This document shows, one piece after another, positions 7,196 to 14,162 of a DNA stretch of 32,810 bases. Made by a program: the position numbers and the translations under genes. Each line of letters starts with the position of its first letter. The stretch's first letter is position 1. This stretch comes from UMGS1307 sp964523005. GTDB taxonomy: Bacteria > Bacillota > Clostridia > Oscillospirales > CAG-382. The notes beneath the pieces were generated by a model. The model was not told where the DNA came from and did not search any database. It saw only the letters and a list, made by a program, of their open reading frames with translations. The DNA lies in assembly GCA_964523005.1 (NCBI GenBank), contig CAZFZL010000001.1, positions 1 through 32,810 on the forward strand. The letters are read 5' to 3'.

Positions 7196-8479
7196 TTATT
7201 TCTTCGTGATTTTTTCAATGCTGCCCATGTACGGACGCAGAGCCGCAGGGATGCTGACGCTGCCGTCGGCGTTGAGGTTGTTTTCGAGAAACGCGATAAG
7301 CATACGCGGCGGCGCGACGACGGTGTTGTTGAGCGTATGGGCAAAATACTTGCTCTTCTCGCCGTTTACACGGATCCTGAGCCTGCGCGCCTGAGCGTCG
7401 CCGAGGTTCGAGCAGCTTCCGACCTCGAAATATTTCTTCTGACGCGGGCTCCACGCCTCTACGTCGCACGATTTAACCTTGAGATCGGCGAGGTCACCGG
7501 AGCAGCATTCGAGCGTGCGCACCGGTATGTCGAGCGTGCGGAAAAAATCGACGGTGTTTTTCCAGAGCTTGTTGTACCAGTCCATGCTCTCCTCCGGTTT
7601 GCAGACGACGATCATTTCCTGCTTTTCAAACTGATGTATGCGGTAGACGCCGCGCTCTTCAATCCCGTGAGCGCCCTTTTCCTTGCGGAAGCAGGGTGAA
7701 TAGCTCGTGAGCGTATAGGGCAGCTCGGATTCGGGTATAGTGGCGTCGATGAATTTGCCTATCATCGAATGCTCGCTCGTGCCTATGAGGTAGAGGTCTT
7801 CGCCTTCGATCTTGTACATCATCGCGTCCATTTCGGCGAACGACATAACGCCCGTCACGACGTCACTGCGTATCATGAAGGGAGGAACACAGTATGTAAA
7901 GCCGCGGCCTATCATGAAATCACGAGCATAGGATATCACCGCCGAATGCAGCCGCGCGATGTCGCCCATGAGATAGTAGAAGCCGTTTCCTGCCACGCGG
8001 CGCGCCGCGTCGAGATCTATGCCGCAAAACGATTCCATTATCTCCGTGTGATACGGTATCTCAAAATCCGGAACGACCGGCTCGCCGAAGCGTTCGTTTT
8101 CGACGTTTTCCGCGTCGCTTCTGCCGATCGGAACGGACGGATCGATGATGTTCGGGATAGTCATCATTATCTTTTTGATTTTTTCGGCAAGCTCCGCTTC
8201 CGTTTTTTCAAGCTCAAGCAGCTGCTGTGCCTGCGAAGCGACGAGAGCCTTTGTCTGCTCGGCTTCGTCTTTTTTGCCTTGTGCCATCATGGCGCCGATC
8301 TGCTTGCTGAGCTTGTTGCGCTGCGCGCGCAGCGTATCGGCGTTCTGTATGGTCTGCCTGTTTTGTCTGTCAAGCTCTATGACCTCATCGACGAGCGGCA
8401 ACTTTGCGTCCTGAAATTTCTTTCTGATGTTTTCCTTTACCGCTTCCGGGTTCTCGCGTAAAAAACGTATATCTATCAT
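7196..8479 (-). CDS. serS: Seryl-tRNA synthetase
   Basis: 427 residues, normal for bacterial SerRS, which charges tRNA-Ser with serine. The N-terminal helical arm (about 30-105) is a coiled coil that binds the long tRNA variable arm. The class II core shows LIGTSEHSMI (231-240), motif 2 CFRKEKGAHGIEERGVYR with HQFEKQE (263-288), and motif 3 around NNTVVAPPRMLIAFLEN (384-400). Motif 3 keeps the class II Arg but differs from the usual SerRS wording (GSGLAVGRT), so this belongs to a divergent bacterial SerRS subtype. AAGGGAAA precedes the ATG. The leader is only about 26 bases, so there is no T-box. Monocistronic between its own promoter and terminator. Confidence 0.95.
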   Translation of the reverse strand: MIDIRFLRENPEAVKENIRKKFQDAKLPLVDEVIELDRQNRQTIQNADTLRAQRNKLSKQIGAMMAQGKKDEAEQTKALVASQAQQLLELEKTEAELAEKIKKIMMTIPNIIDPSVPIGRSDAENVENERFGEPVVPDFEIPYHTEIMESFCGIDLDAARRVAGNGFYYLMGDIARLHSAVISYARDFMIGRGFTYCVPPFMIRSDVVTGVMSFAEMDAMMYKIEGEDLYLIGTSEHSMIGKFIDATIPESELPYTLTSYSPCFRKEKGAHGIEERGVYRIHQFEKQEMIVVCKPEESMDWYNKLWKNTVDFFRTLDIPVRTLECCSGDLADLKVKSCDVEAWSPRQKKYFEVGSCSNLGDAQARRLRIRVNGEKSKYFAHTLNNTVVAPPRMLIAFLENNLNADGSVSIPAALRPYMGSIEKITKK

Positions 8480-8511
8480 ATTACGAATTTCCCTTGTGTG
8501 TATTTTTATCT

Positions 8512-8540
8512 ATTATACAGCGTTTCGCACCTTCTTGCAA
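8512..8540 (-). promoter_or_regulatory. Sigma-A promoter of serS
   Basis: Read leftward: TTGCAA (8535-8540), 17-base spacer, consensus TATAAT (8512-8517). The short leader rules out T-box or other large leader control. Confidence 0.8.
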
Positions 8541-8595
8541 GAGGAAACGCAATTTTTTATGACGAAACCTTCATAATATAACCGTATAACGCCTA

Positions 8596-8624
8596 TTGAC
8601 AAGCGCGCCGAATCGGTCTAATAT
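8596..8624 (+). promoter_or_regulatory. Sigma-A promoter of the oxidoreductase-nagA operon
   Basis: Consensus -35 TTGACA (8596-8601), 17-base spacer, -10 TAATAT (8619-8624). It is divergent from the serS promoter 55 bases away. Confidence 0.8.
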
Positions 8625-8675
8625 ATCATCAGAGGCTTATATGCGCAGTATAATAAACGAATGTGAGGGCTTGAC

Positions 8676-9719
8676 ATGGACAAAATCAAAATAGGCGTGG
8701 TCGGAGCGGGCAACATTTCGACCAACGCGCATCTTCCGGCGTACGCAAAATACGATGGCGCGTCGGTGGAGGCGATATGCGATACAGTGCCTGAGCGCGC
8801 TAAGACAGCTGCTGAGAGATTCAATATACCGCGCTGGTACGGCTCGGTCGAGGAGATGCTCGAAGGCTGTGAGCTCGATGCGGTGGACATATGTACATGG
8901 AACAACGGTCACAGCACCGTTGCGGTAAGCGCAGCTTGTGCCGGCAAGCACATAATGTGCGAAAAGCCTATGGCGCGCACGATGACGGAAGCGCAGGCAA
9001 TGGCGGACGCGGTGAGAAATAACAAGGTCAAATTCATGCTCGCCGTCCCGAACCGTTCGTGCGGCGAAAACAGAAAAGCGCGTGAGCTTATCGAAAGCGG
9101 CGCGCTGGGCGACATATATTTTGCGAGAACATCAGCCGTGAGGCGGCGCGGCACGCCTACGGGCTGGTTTACTGATTTCAAAACGTCCGGCGGCGGCCCG
9201 ATCATCGATATCGGCGTACACCGGATCGACGCGGCGTGGTATCTGATGGGCTGTCCGAAGCCGGTGTCGGTCACTGCCGCGACGTCAAACAGAATAGGCG
9301 ATTATCAGACGAAGGGTGTCGGGCGTTGGCAGGGAACGCCGTGTCCTGACAATAAATTTGATGTCGAGGACTCCGGGGCAGGCTGTATACGCTTTGAGAA
9401 CGGTGCGATAATGCTGTTCGAAGCAACGTGGGCGATAAACGCACCTGACAGCAGCGAAACGCTCGTGTGCGGCAGCAAAGCCGGAATAAGGCTCAGCCCC
9501 CTTACCGTTTTCGGCGAGAAGGACGACTATCTCAGCGACGAAAAGATCGACGCGCACGCCGACGGCGAAGATGTGTTTCTCAATGAGATCGAGGCGTTCT
9601 GCGATTACCTGCGCGGAAAATGCCCGTCGCGCGTACCGCTCGACCAGGCGCTGACGCTCCAGTCGATGCTCAACGCCGCCTATGAATCTGCAAAAACGGG
9701 GAAAGAAATAATACTGTAA
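8676..9719 (+). CDS. Gfo/Idh/MocA family NAD(P)-dependent oxidoreductase
   Basis: 347 residues. The N-terminal Rossmann fold starts with GVVGAGNISTNAHLPAY and continues to the family signature CEKPMA (about residue 96); the C-terminal substrate domain carries DIGVHRIDAAWYLMG, with the Asp and His used in catalysis in this family. Members oxidise or reduce sugars, inositols and amino sugars at one ring carbon. The next gene, nagA, starts on the base after this stop codon, so the substrate may be a modified N-acetylamino sugar. That is inference from context; the sequence alone does not fix the substrate. GAGGG lies upstream of the ATG. Confidence 0.9.
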   Translation: MDKIKIGVVGAGNISTNAHLPAYAKYDGASVEAICDTVPERAKTAAERFNIPRWYGSVEEMLEGCELDAVDICTWNNGHSTVAVSAACAGKHIMCEKPMARTMTEAQAMADAVRNNKVKFMLAVPNRSCGENRKARELIESGALGDIYFARTSAVRRRGTPTGWFTDFKTSGGGPIIDIGVHRIDAAWYLMGCPKPVSVTAATSNRIGDYQTKGVGRWQGTPCPDNKFDVEDSGAGCIRFENGAIMLFEATWAINAPDSSETLVCGSKAGIRLSPLTVFGEKDDYLSDEKIDAHADGEDVFLNEIEAFCDYLRGKCPSRVPLDQALTLQSMLNAAYESAKTGKEIIL

Positions 9720-10856
9720 ATGAACGCTGTTATTAAAAACGCGCGTGTGCTGATAGGCGATGAATTTGTACAGACAAATATAAACGTCGAAAACGGGCTC
9801 ATCTCATCGTTCGGCACATCAGACGCGGAGGGCTTTGACGCGAGCGGACTGTATGCGCTTCCGGGATTTATAGATACGCATATCCACGGTGCTGTCGGCG
9901 ACGATTTTTCCGAGCCGGACTGCGATTTTGAAAAATCACTTCGCTGGGAAGCGTCACAGGGTGTGACGGGAATGCTGGCTACGACTGACAGCGTACCACT
10001 GAGCGCGCTCGAAAGGGCTTTTGAAAATATCGGAAGGCAGATGGCGCGTCAGGTGCGCGCCGGATACGCCCGGGTGTACGGAGCACACGCCGAAGGCCCG
10101 TTTATAAATCCGCTTCGCAAGGGCGCGATGAACGCGAACAACATCGTTCTGCCCGACCCGGATTTCGTGCGGCGCGCCATGAAGCTGAGCGCGTGCGGCG
10201 GCCTGGTACTGAAGATCCTCTCGCTTTCGCCTGAGCTTCCCGGCGCATATGAATGTGCACGGATAATGCGCGAAAACGGCGCGTGCGCTTCTATCGCACA
10301 CACGGTCGCCGATTACGAATGTGCGGCAGACGCTGAAAAAGAAGGCTTTCTTCGCGCGACGCATCTGTTTAACGCGATGCTTCCGCTTTCTTCGCGCGCG
10401 CCCGGCGCCGTTGGGTATGCGCTTCGCTCAAAAGCGATAACGTGCGAGCTGATATGTGATTATGTGCATATACATCCTGCAGTTGCTGCGTTTGCAATAA
10501 AGGCAAAGGGACGCGACAGGATATGTATGATAAGCGATTCCGGAAGCATGAGCGGCTGCGGTGACGGAGAATATTTCATCAACGGCAGAAAAAAATATGT
10601 CAGTGACGGCAAATGCACGCTTGCCGACGGGACGATCGCAGGAAGCTGCGTGTCGCTTTACGCAGGCGTGAAAAATCTGTACGCCTCCGGCGTTTCGCTT
10701 GCGGATATTTCTGTGATGGCGTCAAAAAATCCCGCCGAAGCGGCGGGAGTGAACGCGGGCGTATTGAAGGTCGGAAAGAATGCAGACATAGTGCTGCTTG
10801 ACGAAAAGCTCGGCGTCGCCGCCGTGATGACGGGCGGAATGCTCAAAGCATACTGA
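9720..10856 (+). CDS. nagA: N-acetylglucosamine-6-phosphate deacetylase
   Basis: 378 residues, the usual NagA length. It removes acetate from GlcNAc-6-P to give glucosamine-6-P for glycolysis or wall synthesis. Amidohydrolase landmarks: GFIDTHIHG with H54 and H56, HAEGPF with metal-binding E125, AHTV with H194, ATHLFNAM with H215, and ISDSGSMSG with catalytic D273. The ATG directly abuts the preceding stop codon and has only a weak upstream GGGGAAAG, so translation is probably coupled. No nagB is in the window. After the stop codon comes about 100 bases of unexplained GC-rich sequence and then a shared terminator. Confidence 0.93.
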   Translation: MNAVIKNARVLIGDEFVQTNINVENGLISSFGTSDAEGFDASGLYALPGFIDTHIHGAVGDDFSEPDCDFEKSLRWEASQGVTGMLATTDSVPLSALERAFENIGRQMARQVRAGYARVYGAHAEGPFINPLRKGAMNANNIVLPDPDFVRRAMKLSACGGLVLKILSLSPELPGAYECARIMRENGACASIAHTVADYECAADAEKEGFLRATHLFNAMLPLSSRAPGAVGYALRSKAITCELICDYVHIHPAVAAFAIKAKGRDRICMISDSGSMSGCGDGEYFINGRKKYVSDGKCTLADGTIAGSCVSLYAGVKNLYASGVSLADISVMASKNPAEAAGVNAGVLKVGKNADIVLLDEKLGVAAVMTGGMLKAY

Positions 10857-10960
10857 AAACACCGGTATGTCCGGGAAAGCGAAGCAGGTTCGATGCCGAA
10901 GCCGGAGTTGCGCCCGTGCCTCTGGGGAAAAGTCGGTTTTAAATTATTCCGCGATCAAAT

Positions 10961-10991
10961 AAAAAGGGCGTTGCTGTGCAACGCCCTTTTT
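10961..10991. terminator. Bidirectional terminator between nagA and rpmF
   Basis: A perfect 14-bp stem (10961-10974 with 10978-10991) with a 3-base loop and A/T tracts on both sides. It serves both the nagA operon and the leftward ylxM-to-rpmF operon. Confidence 0.92.
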
Positions 10992-10993
10992 AT

Positions 10994-11185
10994 TTATTTG
11001 TCTTCTTTTTCTACTTTTATTGCTTCCTTGCCGCCGTAAGTGCCGCATTTAGTACAGACTCTGTGCGTAAGGATGTATTCTCCGCAGGAGGGACATTTCG
11101 TCATACCGGGAAGTGAAAGCTTCCAAACGGATGAGCGTCTTTTATCTCTTCTTGCTTTTGAGATTTTACTCTTTGGTACAGCCAT
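10994..11185 (-). CDS. rpmF: Ribosomal protein L32
   Basis: 63 residues of the large-subunit protein L32. It begins MAVPKSKISKARRDKRRS and carries a zinc ribbon of CPSC (C31, C34) and CTKC (C44, C47). GGAGG lies 7 bases before the ATG. Last gene of the leftward operon, 14 bases after yceD, the usual partner of rpmF in many bacteria. The plsX gene that often follows is absent; a strong terminator comes at once. Confidence 0.97.
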   Translation of the reverse strand: MAVPKSKISKARRDKRRSSVWKLSLPGMTKCPSCGEYILTHRVCTKCGTYGGKEAIKVEKEDK

Positions 11186-11199
11186 TTTAAGACCTCCAT

Positions 11200-11706
11200 T
11201 CAGTCATTATTATTTTTGAGCTTTTCGGCGAGCTGTGCGAGCTTCGCGAGCCTTGAATCAGGCTCCTTAAGGCTGCACGGGCAGTTCGCCTTGTTTTTGT
11301 TCACGCCGCATTTCGGACAAAGTCCCTTACAGTCTTTGCTGCAAAGGAAAACCATCGGTATCTCATACAGCAGCAGCTCTCGTCCGAGTGCTTCGGCATC
11401 AAGCTCGCCGCCGGTGATAATGAAATATTCGTCCTCTTCGTTTTTCGTTCCTTCGGGAACGAGCCGGGGCGTAAATGAGTACTGCTCGCGGTAAACGAAC
11501 GGCTCTGCGCACCGCGCACATACGGCGGTGCCTTCGACATATGCCGTTAGCGTCAGTTCGATATACCCCACGCAGTCGGTACAGCGTCCTTCAAAACGCG
11601 CTTTGCCCTGCGTTATGTCGTCGGAAAGATCCGATATGTCAAGCGTAAACGCAATGTCGAGCGTACGCTGTTCTCCGGAGAGCAGCCCGGAAAGATCAAA
11701 CGTCAT
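11200..11706 (-). CDS. yceD: YceD family (DUF177) protein
   Basis: 168 residues. The second half shows the DUF177 pattern of paired cysteines and the ending CKGLCPKCGVNKN, followed by a CPC. YceD proteins sit upstream of rpmF in many bacteria and are linked to large-subunit rRNA accumulation or ribosome assembly; the exact role is unsettled. Four further cysteines (two CxxC pairs near residues 42-45 and 63-66) suggest metal binding. A GTG at 11715 would extend the gene by three codons, but it falls inside the Shine-Dalgarno sequence GGAG. The ATG at 11706 lies 8 bases after that site and is preferred. Confidence 0.9.
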   Translation of the reverse strand: MTFDLSGLLSGEQRTLDIAFTLDISDLSDDITQGKARFEGRCTDCVGYIELTLTAYVEGTAVCARCAEPFVYREQYSFTPRLVPEGTKNEEDEYFIITGGELDAEALGRELLLYEIPMVFLCSKDCKGLCPKCGVNKNKANCPCSLKEPDSRLAKLAQLAEKLKNNND

Positions 11707-11711
11707 TTCCG

Positions 11712-11945
11712 TCACTCCGAAGCGATATCCACTATCACGCGCTTGTTCTCAAGTCCTGCTGCCGCGCGCATGAGAGTACGTATCGATTTCGCGATTTTTC
11801 CCTGTCTGCCGATGACTTTGCCGACATCGGTAGGAGCCACGGAAAGCTCGTACATCACGACGTCGCCGCTGACTTTTTCGCTGACCTTGACCTCATCGGG
11901 AAATTCGACGAGAGATTTTGCGATGTCGATTAGTAACTGCTTCAT
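11712..11945 (-). CDS. khpA: KH-domain RNA-binding protein KhpA
   Basis: 77 residues forming a single KH domain with the GxxG loop in VGKVIGRQGK (about 41-50). KhpA pairs with KhpB (Jag) to bind RNA and affects cell division and envelope growth in Firmicutes. Its position directly after rpsP is the standard one. AAAGGAAT precedes the ATG. yceD follows after 5 bases, with its ribosome binding site inside the last khpA codons. Confidence 0.95.
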   Translation of the reverse strand: MKQLLIDIAKSLVEFPDEVKVSEKVSGDVVMYELSVAPTDVGKVIGRQGKIAKSIRTLMRAAAGLENKRVIVDIASE

Positions 11946-11960
11946 ATCTGATTCCTTTCG

Positions 11961-12203
11961 TTAGAGAACGCCGTTTGTCTTGAGAAGCGCTCTTACGGTG
12001 TCAGTCGGCTGCGCACCGTTTGCGATCCACTTCTTCGCTTTTTCAGCGTCGAGTTTGATCTCAGCGGGAGCAGTCATGGGGTTGTAGGAGCCTATTTCTT
12101 CAATAAATCTGCCGTCGCGCGGAAAACGGGAATCAGCGACTACGATTCTGTAATAGGGTGCCTTTTTCATACCCATTCTTCTGAGCCTGATCTTTACTGC
12201 CAT
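11961..12203 (-). CDS. rpsP: Ribosomal protein S16
   Basis: 80 residues, normal for S16 of the small subunit. It begins MAVKIRLRRMG and contains YYRIVVADSRFPRDGRFIEE and IGSYNP. The ribosome binding site GGAGGTGAAAAC ends at the ATG, and its last nine bases are exactly complementary to a segment 40 bases upstream within a predicted hairpin loop (see the leader entry). The 152-base gap to ffh is unusual in an otherwise tight operon and suggests separate control. Confidence 0.97.
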   Translation of the reverse strand: MAVKIRLRRMGMKKAPYYRIVVADSRFPRDGRFIEEIGSYNPMTAPAEIKLDAEKAKKWIANGAQPTDTVRALLKTNGVL

Positions 12204-12272
12204 GTTTTCACCTCCGAATTATTTTAAGTGCCTGAGCCTTGCTTTGGATGCGGTGAAAACCGGCTCAGTGCA
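12204..12272 (-). ncRNA. Candidate cis-regulatory H-type pseudoknot in the rpsP leader
   Basis: In the leftward transcript, CUGAGCC (12268-12262) pairs with GGCUCAG (12238-12232), extended by UGC/GCA (12272-12270 with 12231-12229) around one bulged A: about 10 pairs. The loop it closes holds GUUUUCACC (12260-12252), which is perfectly complementary to GGUGAAAAC (12212-12204), the end of the rpsP Shine-Dalgarno region up to the ATG. Together they form an H-type pseudoknot that would hide the ribosome binding site. The pairings are visible; the regulatory role (S16 feedback or ligand sensing) is inference. Confidence 0.5.
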
Positions 12273-12355
12273 TCGGTTTTGTACCGTGATTTATATAGAA
12301 AACGGTCGTAAATCAACGAAAATGTATCGTGTAAACCGCGATCTATCGTTTTTTA

Positions 12356-13681
12356 TCAGAAGCCGAACGGCATACGCATTTTTCCGCGCTTTCCGCCTTT
12401 TGAGAACTGCTTCATCATCAGCTTTATCTGGTCATACTGCTTGAGCACGCGGTTGATCTCTTCGACCGACGTTCCGCTGCCGGCGGCGATGCGCTTCTTG
12501 CGGGAATAGTTTATCACGTCGGGGCGTTCGCGTTCACGCACCGTCATGGACTGTATGATCGCCTCGGTATGCTTGAGCGCCTTTTCGTCGACCTTTGCGT
12601 CCTTGAGCTGCCCCGGCTTGACACCCGGTATCATGGCGAGCATCGAATCGAGGTTCCCCATGTTTTTAAGCTGCGCGAGCTGCGCGAGATAATCGGTGAG
12701 AGTGAAGCTGTTGCGCCTGAATTTTTCTTCGAGCGCCGCCGCCTGCTTTTCGTCGAACTGCTCCTGGGCTTTTTCTATAAGCGTGAGAACGTCGCCCATT
12801 CCGAGTATGCGCGAAGCCATACGGTCCGGGTAGAACGGCTCGATGTTGTCGAGCTTCTCGCCCGTGCCTATGAATTTGATCGGCTTGCCGGTGACATATC
12901 TGACTGAAAGCGCCGCGCCGCCTCTCGTGTCGCCGTCCATTTTGGAAAGCATCACACCCGTTATTCCGAGTGCGTCGTTGAACGATTGCGCTACGTTGAC
13001 TGCGTCCTGACCAGTCATCGCGTCGACGACGAGAAGTATCTCGGTCGGGTCAACGCTGCTTTTCATCCGCTTCAACTCATCCATGAGCGTTTCGTCTATG
13101 TGAAGTCTGCCGGCGGTGTCGATGATGACCATGTCGTGACCGTATTTTCCGGCGTAAACGAGCGCTTCTTTTGCTGTTTTGACCGGATCCTGCGTTCCTT
13201 TTTCAAAGACGGGAACGCCTGCCTGCTCACCGATGACCTGCAGCTGCTTAATTGCGGCGGGACGGTATATGTCGCACGCGACGAGCAGCGGATTCTTGCC
13301 CTGCTTTTTATAGAGCCTGCCGAGCTTGGCGGTGTAGGTCGTTTTTCCGGCGCCCTGAAGACCGCACATCAGTACGACCGTGGGCGGCTTCGGCGATATG
13401 GTAAGCTTTGAATTAGTCGTGCCCATCAGTGCCGTAAGCTCTTCGTTGACTATCTTGACTATCTGCTGCTCCGGAAGAAGCGATTCGAGAACGTCGGCGC
13501 CGACCGCGCGCTGCGTGACCTTTGCGACGAAATCCTTGACTACCTTGAAGTTGACGTCTGCTTCAAGCAGCGCGAGCTTGATCTCGCGCATACCGGCGCG
13601 GACATCGGCCTCCGTCAGACGGCCCTTGTTTTTGAATTTTTTCATCGCGTTCGCGAGTTTATCTACGAGCCCCTGAAGCAT
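12356..13681 (-). CDS. ffh: Signal recognition particle protein Ffh (SRP54)
   Basis: 441 residues. The N domain (1-90) precedes the G domain with P-loop GLQGAGKTT (107-115), DTAGRLHID, and SKMDGDTRGG; the Met-rich M domain that binds 4.5S RNA and signal peptides ends in a glycine/lysine-rich tail. With FtsY, Ffh delivers nascent membrane and secreted proteins to SecYEG. I start at the ATG 13681 (MLQGLVDKLANAM), which has AAAGGTGA 7 bases upstream; an ATG 11 codons earlier would overlap ylxM and adds no conserved residues. It follows ylxM by 7 bases, the standard pairing. No terminator is visible after the stop. Confidence 0.97.
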   Translation of the reverse strand: MLQGLVDKLANAMKKFKNKGRLTEADVRAGMREIKLALLEADVNFKVVKDFVAKVTQRAVGADVLESLLPEQQIVKIVNEELTALMGTTNSKLTISPKPPTVVLMCGLQGAGKTTYTAKLGRLYKKQGKNPLLVACDIYRPAAIKQLQVIGEQAGVPVFEKGTQDPVKTAKEALVYAGKYGHDMVIIDTAGRLHIDETLMDELKRMKSSVDPTEILLVVDAMTGQDAVNVAQSFNDALGITGVMLSKMDGDTRGGAALSVRYVTGKPIKFIGTGEKLDNIEPFYPDRMASRILGMGDVLTLIEKAQEQFDEKQAAALEEKFRRNSFTLTDYLAQLAQLKNMGNLDSMLAMIPGVKPGQLKDAKVDEKALKHTEAIIQSMTVRERERPDVINYSRKKRIAAGSGTSVEEINRVLKQYDQIKLMMKQFSKGGKRGKMRMPFGF

Positions 13682-13688
13682 TCTCCGG

Positions 13689-14003
13689 TCACCTTTCAGA
13701 CAGTGAGGCGGCAAGCGCCTTTATGCGCCCGTCGTCCGTCAGCGCGGCGATTTGTTTTGCCGTTTCGCCGATCTTTTCGTTTCTTGCGTATATTCCAAGC
13801 TTCTCTTCAAAGAAGTATAGCTGCTCTTCTCCGTGTATTAGCAGGTCGCGAACGCCCTGCCGCGTTATACCGATGTTCTGCGCTATCTCCGACAGCGAGA
13901 GGTCATCGTTATAATAATAATCGAGCACGAGCTGCTGCTTTTCACTCAGCAGCGGTCCGTATGTGTCGTAAAGCGCTCCGAGCAATATCCGTTTGTCCGG
14001 CAC
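13689..14003 (-). CDS. ylxM: YlxM/p13-like SRP-associated DNA-binding protein
   Basis: 104 residues with a sigma-70 region 4-like helix-turn-helix (SEKQQLVLDYYYNDDLSLSE...GITRQGVRDLL, about 20-60), typical of the YlxM/p13 family. In Firmicutes this gene precedes ffh, and the protein has been linked to SRP function. The start needs care: an ATG at 14012 directly touches the GGGAG site, leaving no spacer, whereas the GTG at 14003 lies 9 bases after it and matches where relatives begin. I therefore call the GTG. Confidence 0.9.
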   Translation of the reverse strand: MPDKRILLGALYDTYGPLLSEKQQLVLDYYYNDDLSLSEIAQNIGITRQGVRDLLIHGEEQLYFFEEKLGIYARNEKIGETAKQIAALTDDGRIKALAASLSER

Positions 14004-14046
14004 GTTGCACATCTCCCTGTAAAGTATTTTTCTTTACACCTTGCTC

Positions 14047-14074
14047 ATTATACACTTAATAACCCGTTTGTCAA
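14047..14074 (-). promoter_or_regulatory. Sigma-A promoter of the ylxM-ffh operon
   Basis: Read leftward: consensus TTGACA (14069-14074), 16-base spacer, consensus TATAAT (14047-14052). A strong promoter, as expected for secretion and ribosome genes. Confidence 0.88.
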
Positions 14075-14094
14075 GAGTTTTTTTGAAAAAACTG

Positions 14095-14123
14095 TTGCCG
14101 AAAGGGAAAAAATATGGTAAACT
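14095..14123 (+). promoter_or_regulatory. Probable promoter of the sugar kinase operon
   Basis: TTGCCG (14095-14100), 17-base spacer, TAAACT (14118-14123). It is divergent from the ylxM promoter, and the two are separated by a near-palindromic A/T stretch (14076-14092) that could act as an UP element for both. Confidence 0.5.
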
Positions 14124-14162
14124 GAGCATGAAAAATAAGATGATAAGCAGAGGAAGATGATT

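Noticed and set aside
8480..8511. T-box leader for serS
   Set aside because: T-box control is common for synthetases in Firmicutes, but the promoter leaves a leader of about 26 bases, with no room for one.
10875..10935. Resemblance to a glycine or cobalamin riboswitch core after nagA
   Set aside because: Only scattered short strings match (GCCGAAG, CTCTGGGGAAAAG); the conserved helices cannot be formed, and it lies downstream of a gene rather than before one.
10867..10962. 31-codon frame after nagA (Arg-rich peptide starting MSGKAKQVRC)
   Set aside because: No ribosome binding site, no family resemblance, and it runs into the terminator stem. I treat the region as untranslated.
12276..12345. 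Possible separate promoter for rpsP
   Set aside because: Read leftward, TTGATT and TATAAA are present but only 15 bases apart, and no better pair is seen; too weak to call.
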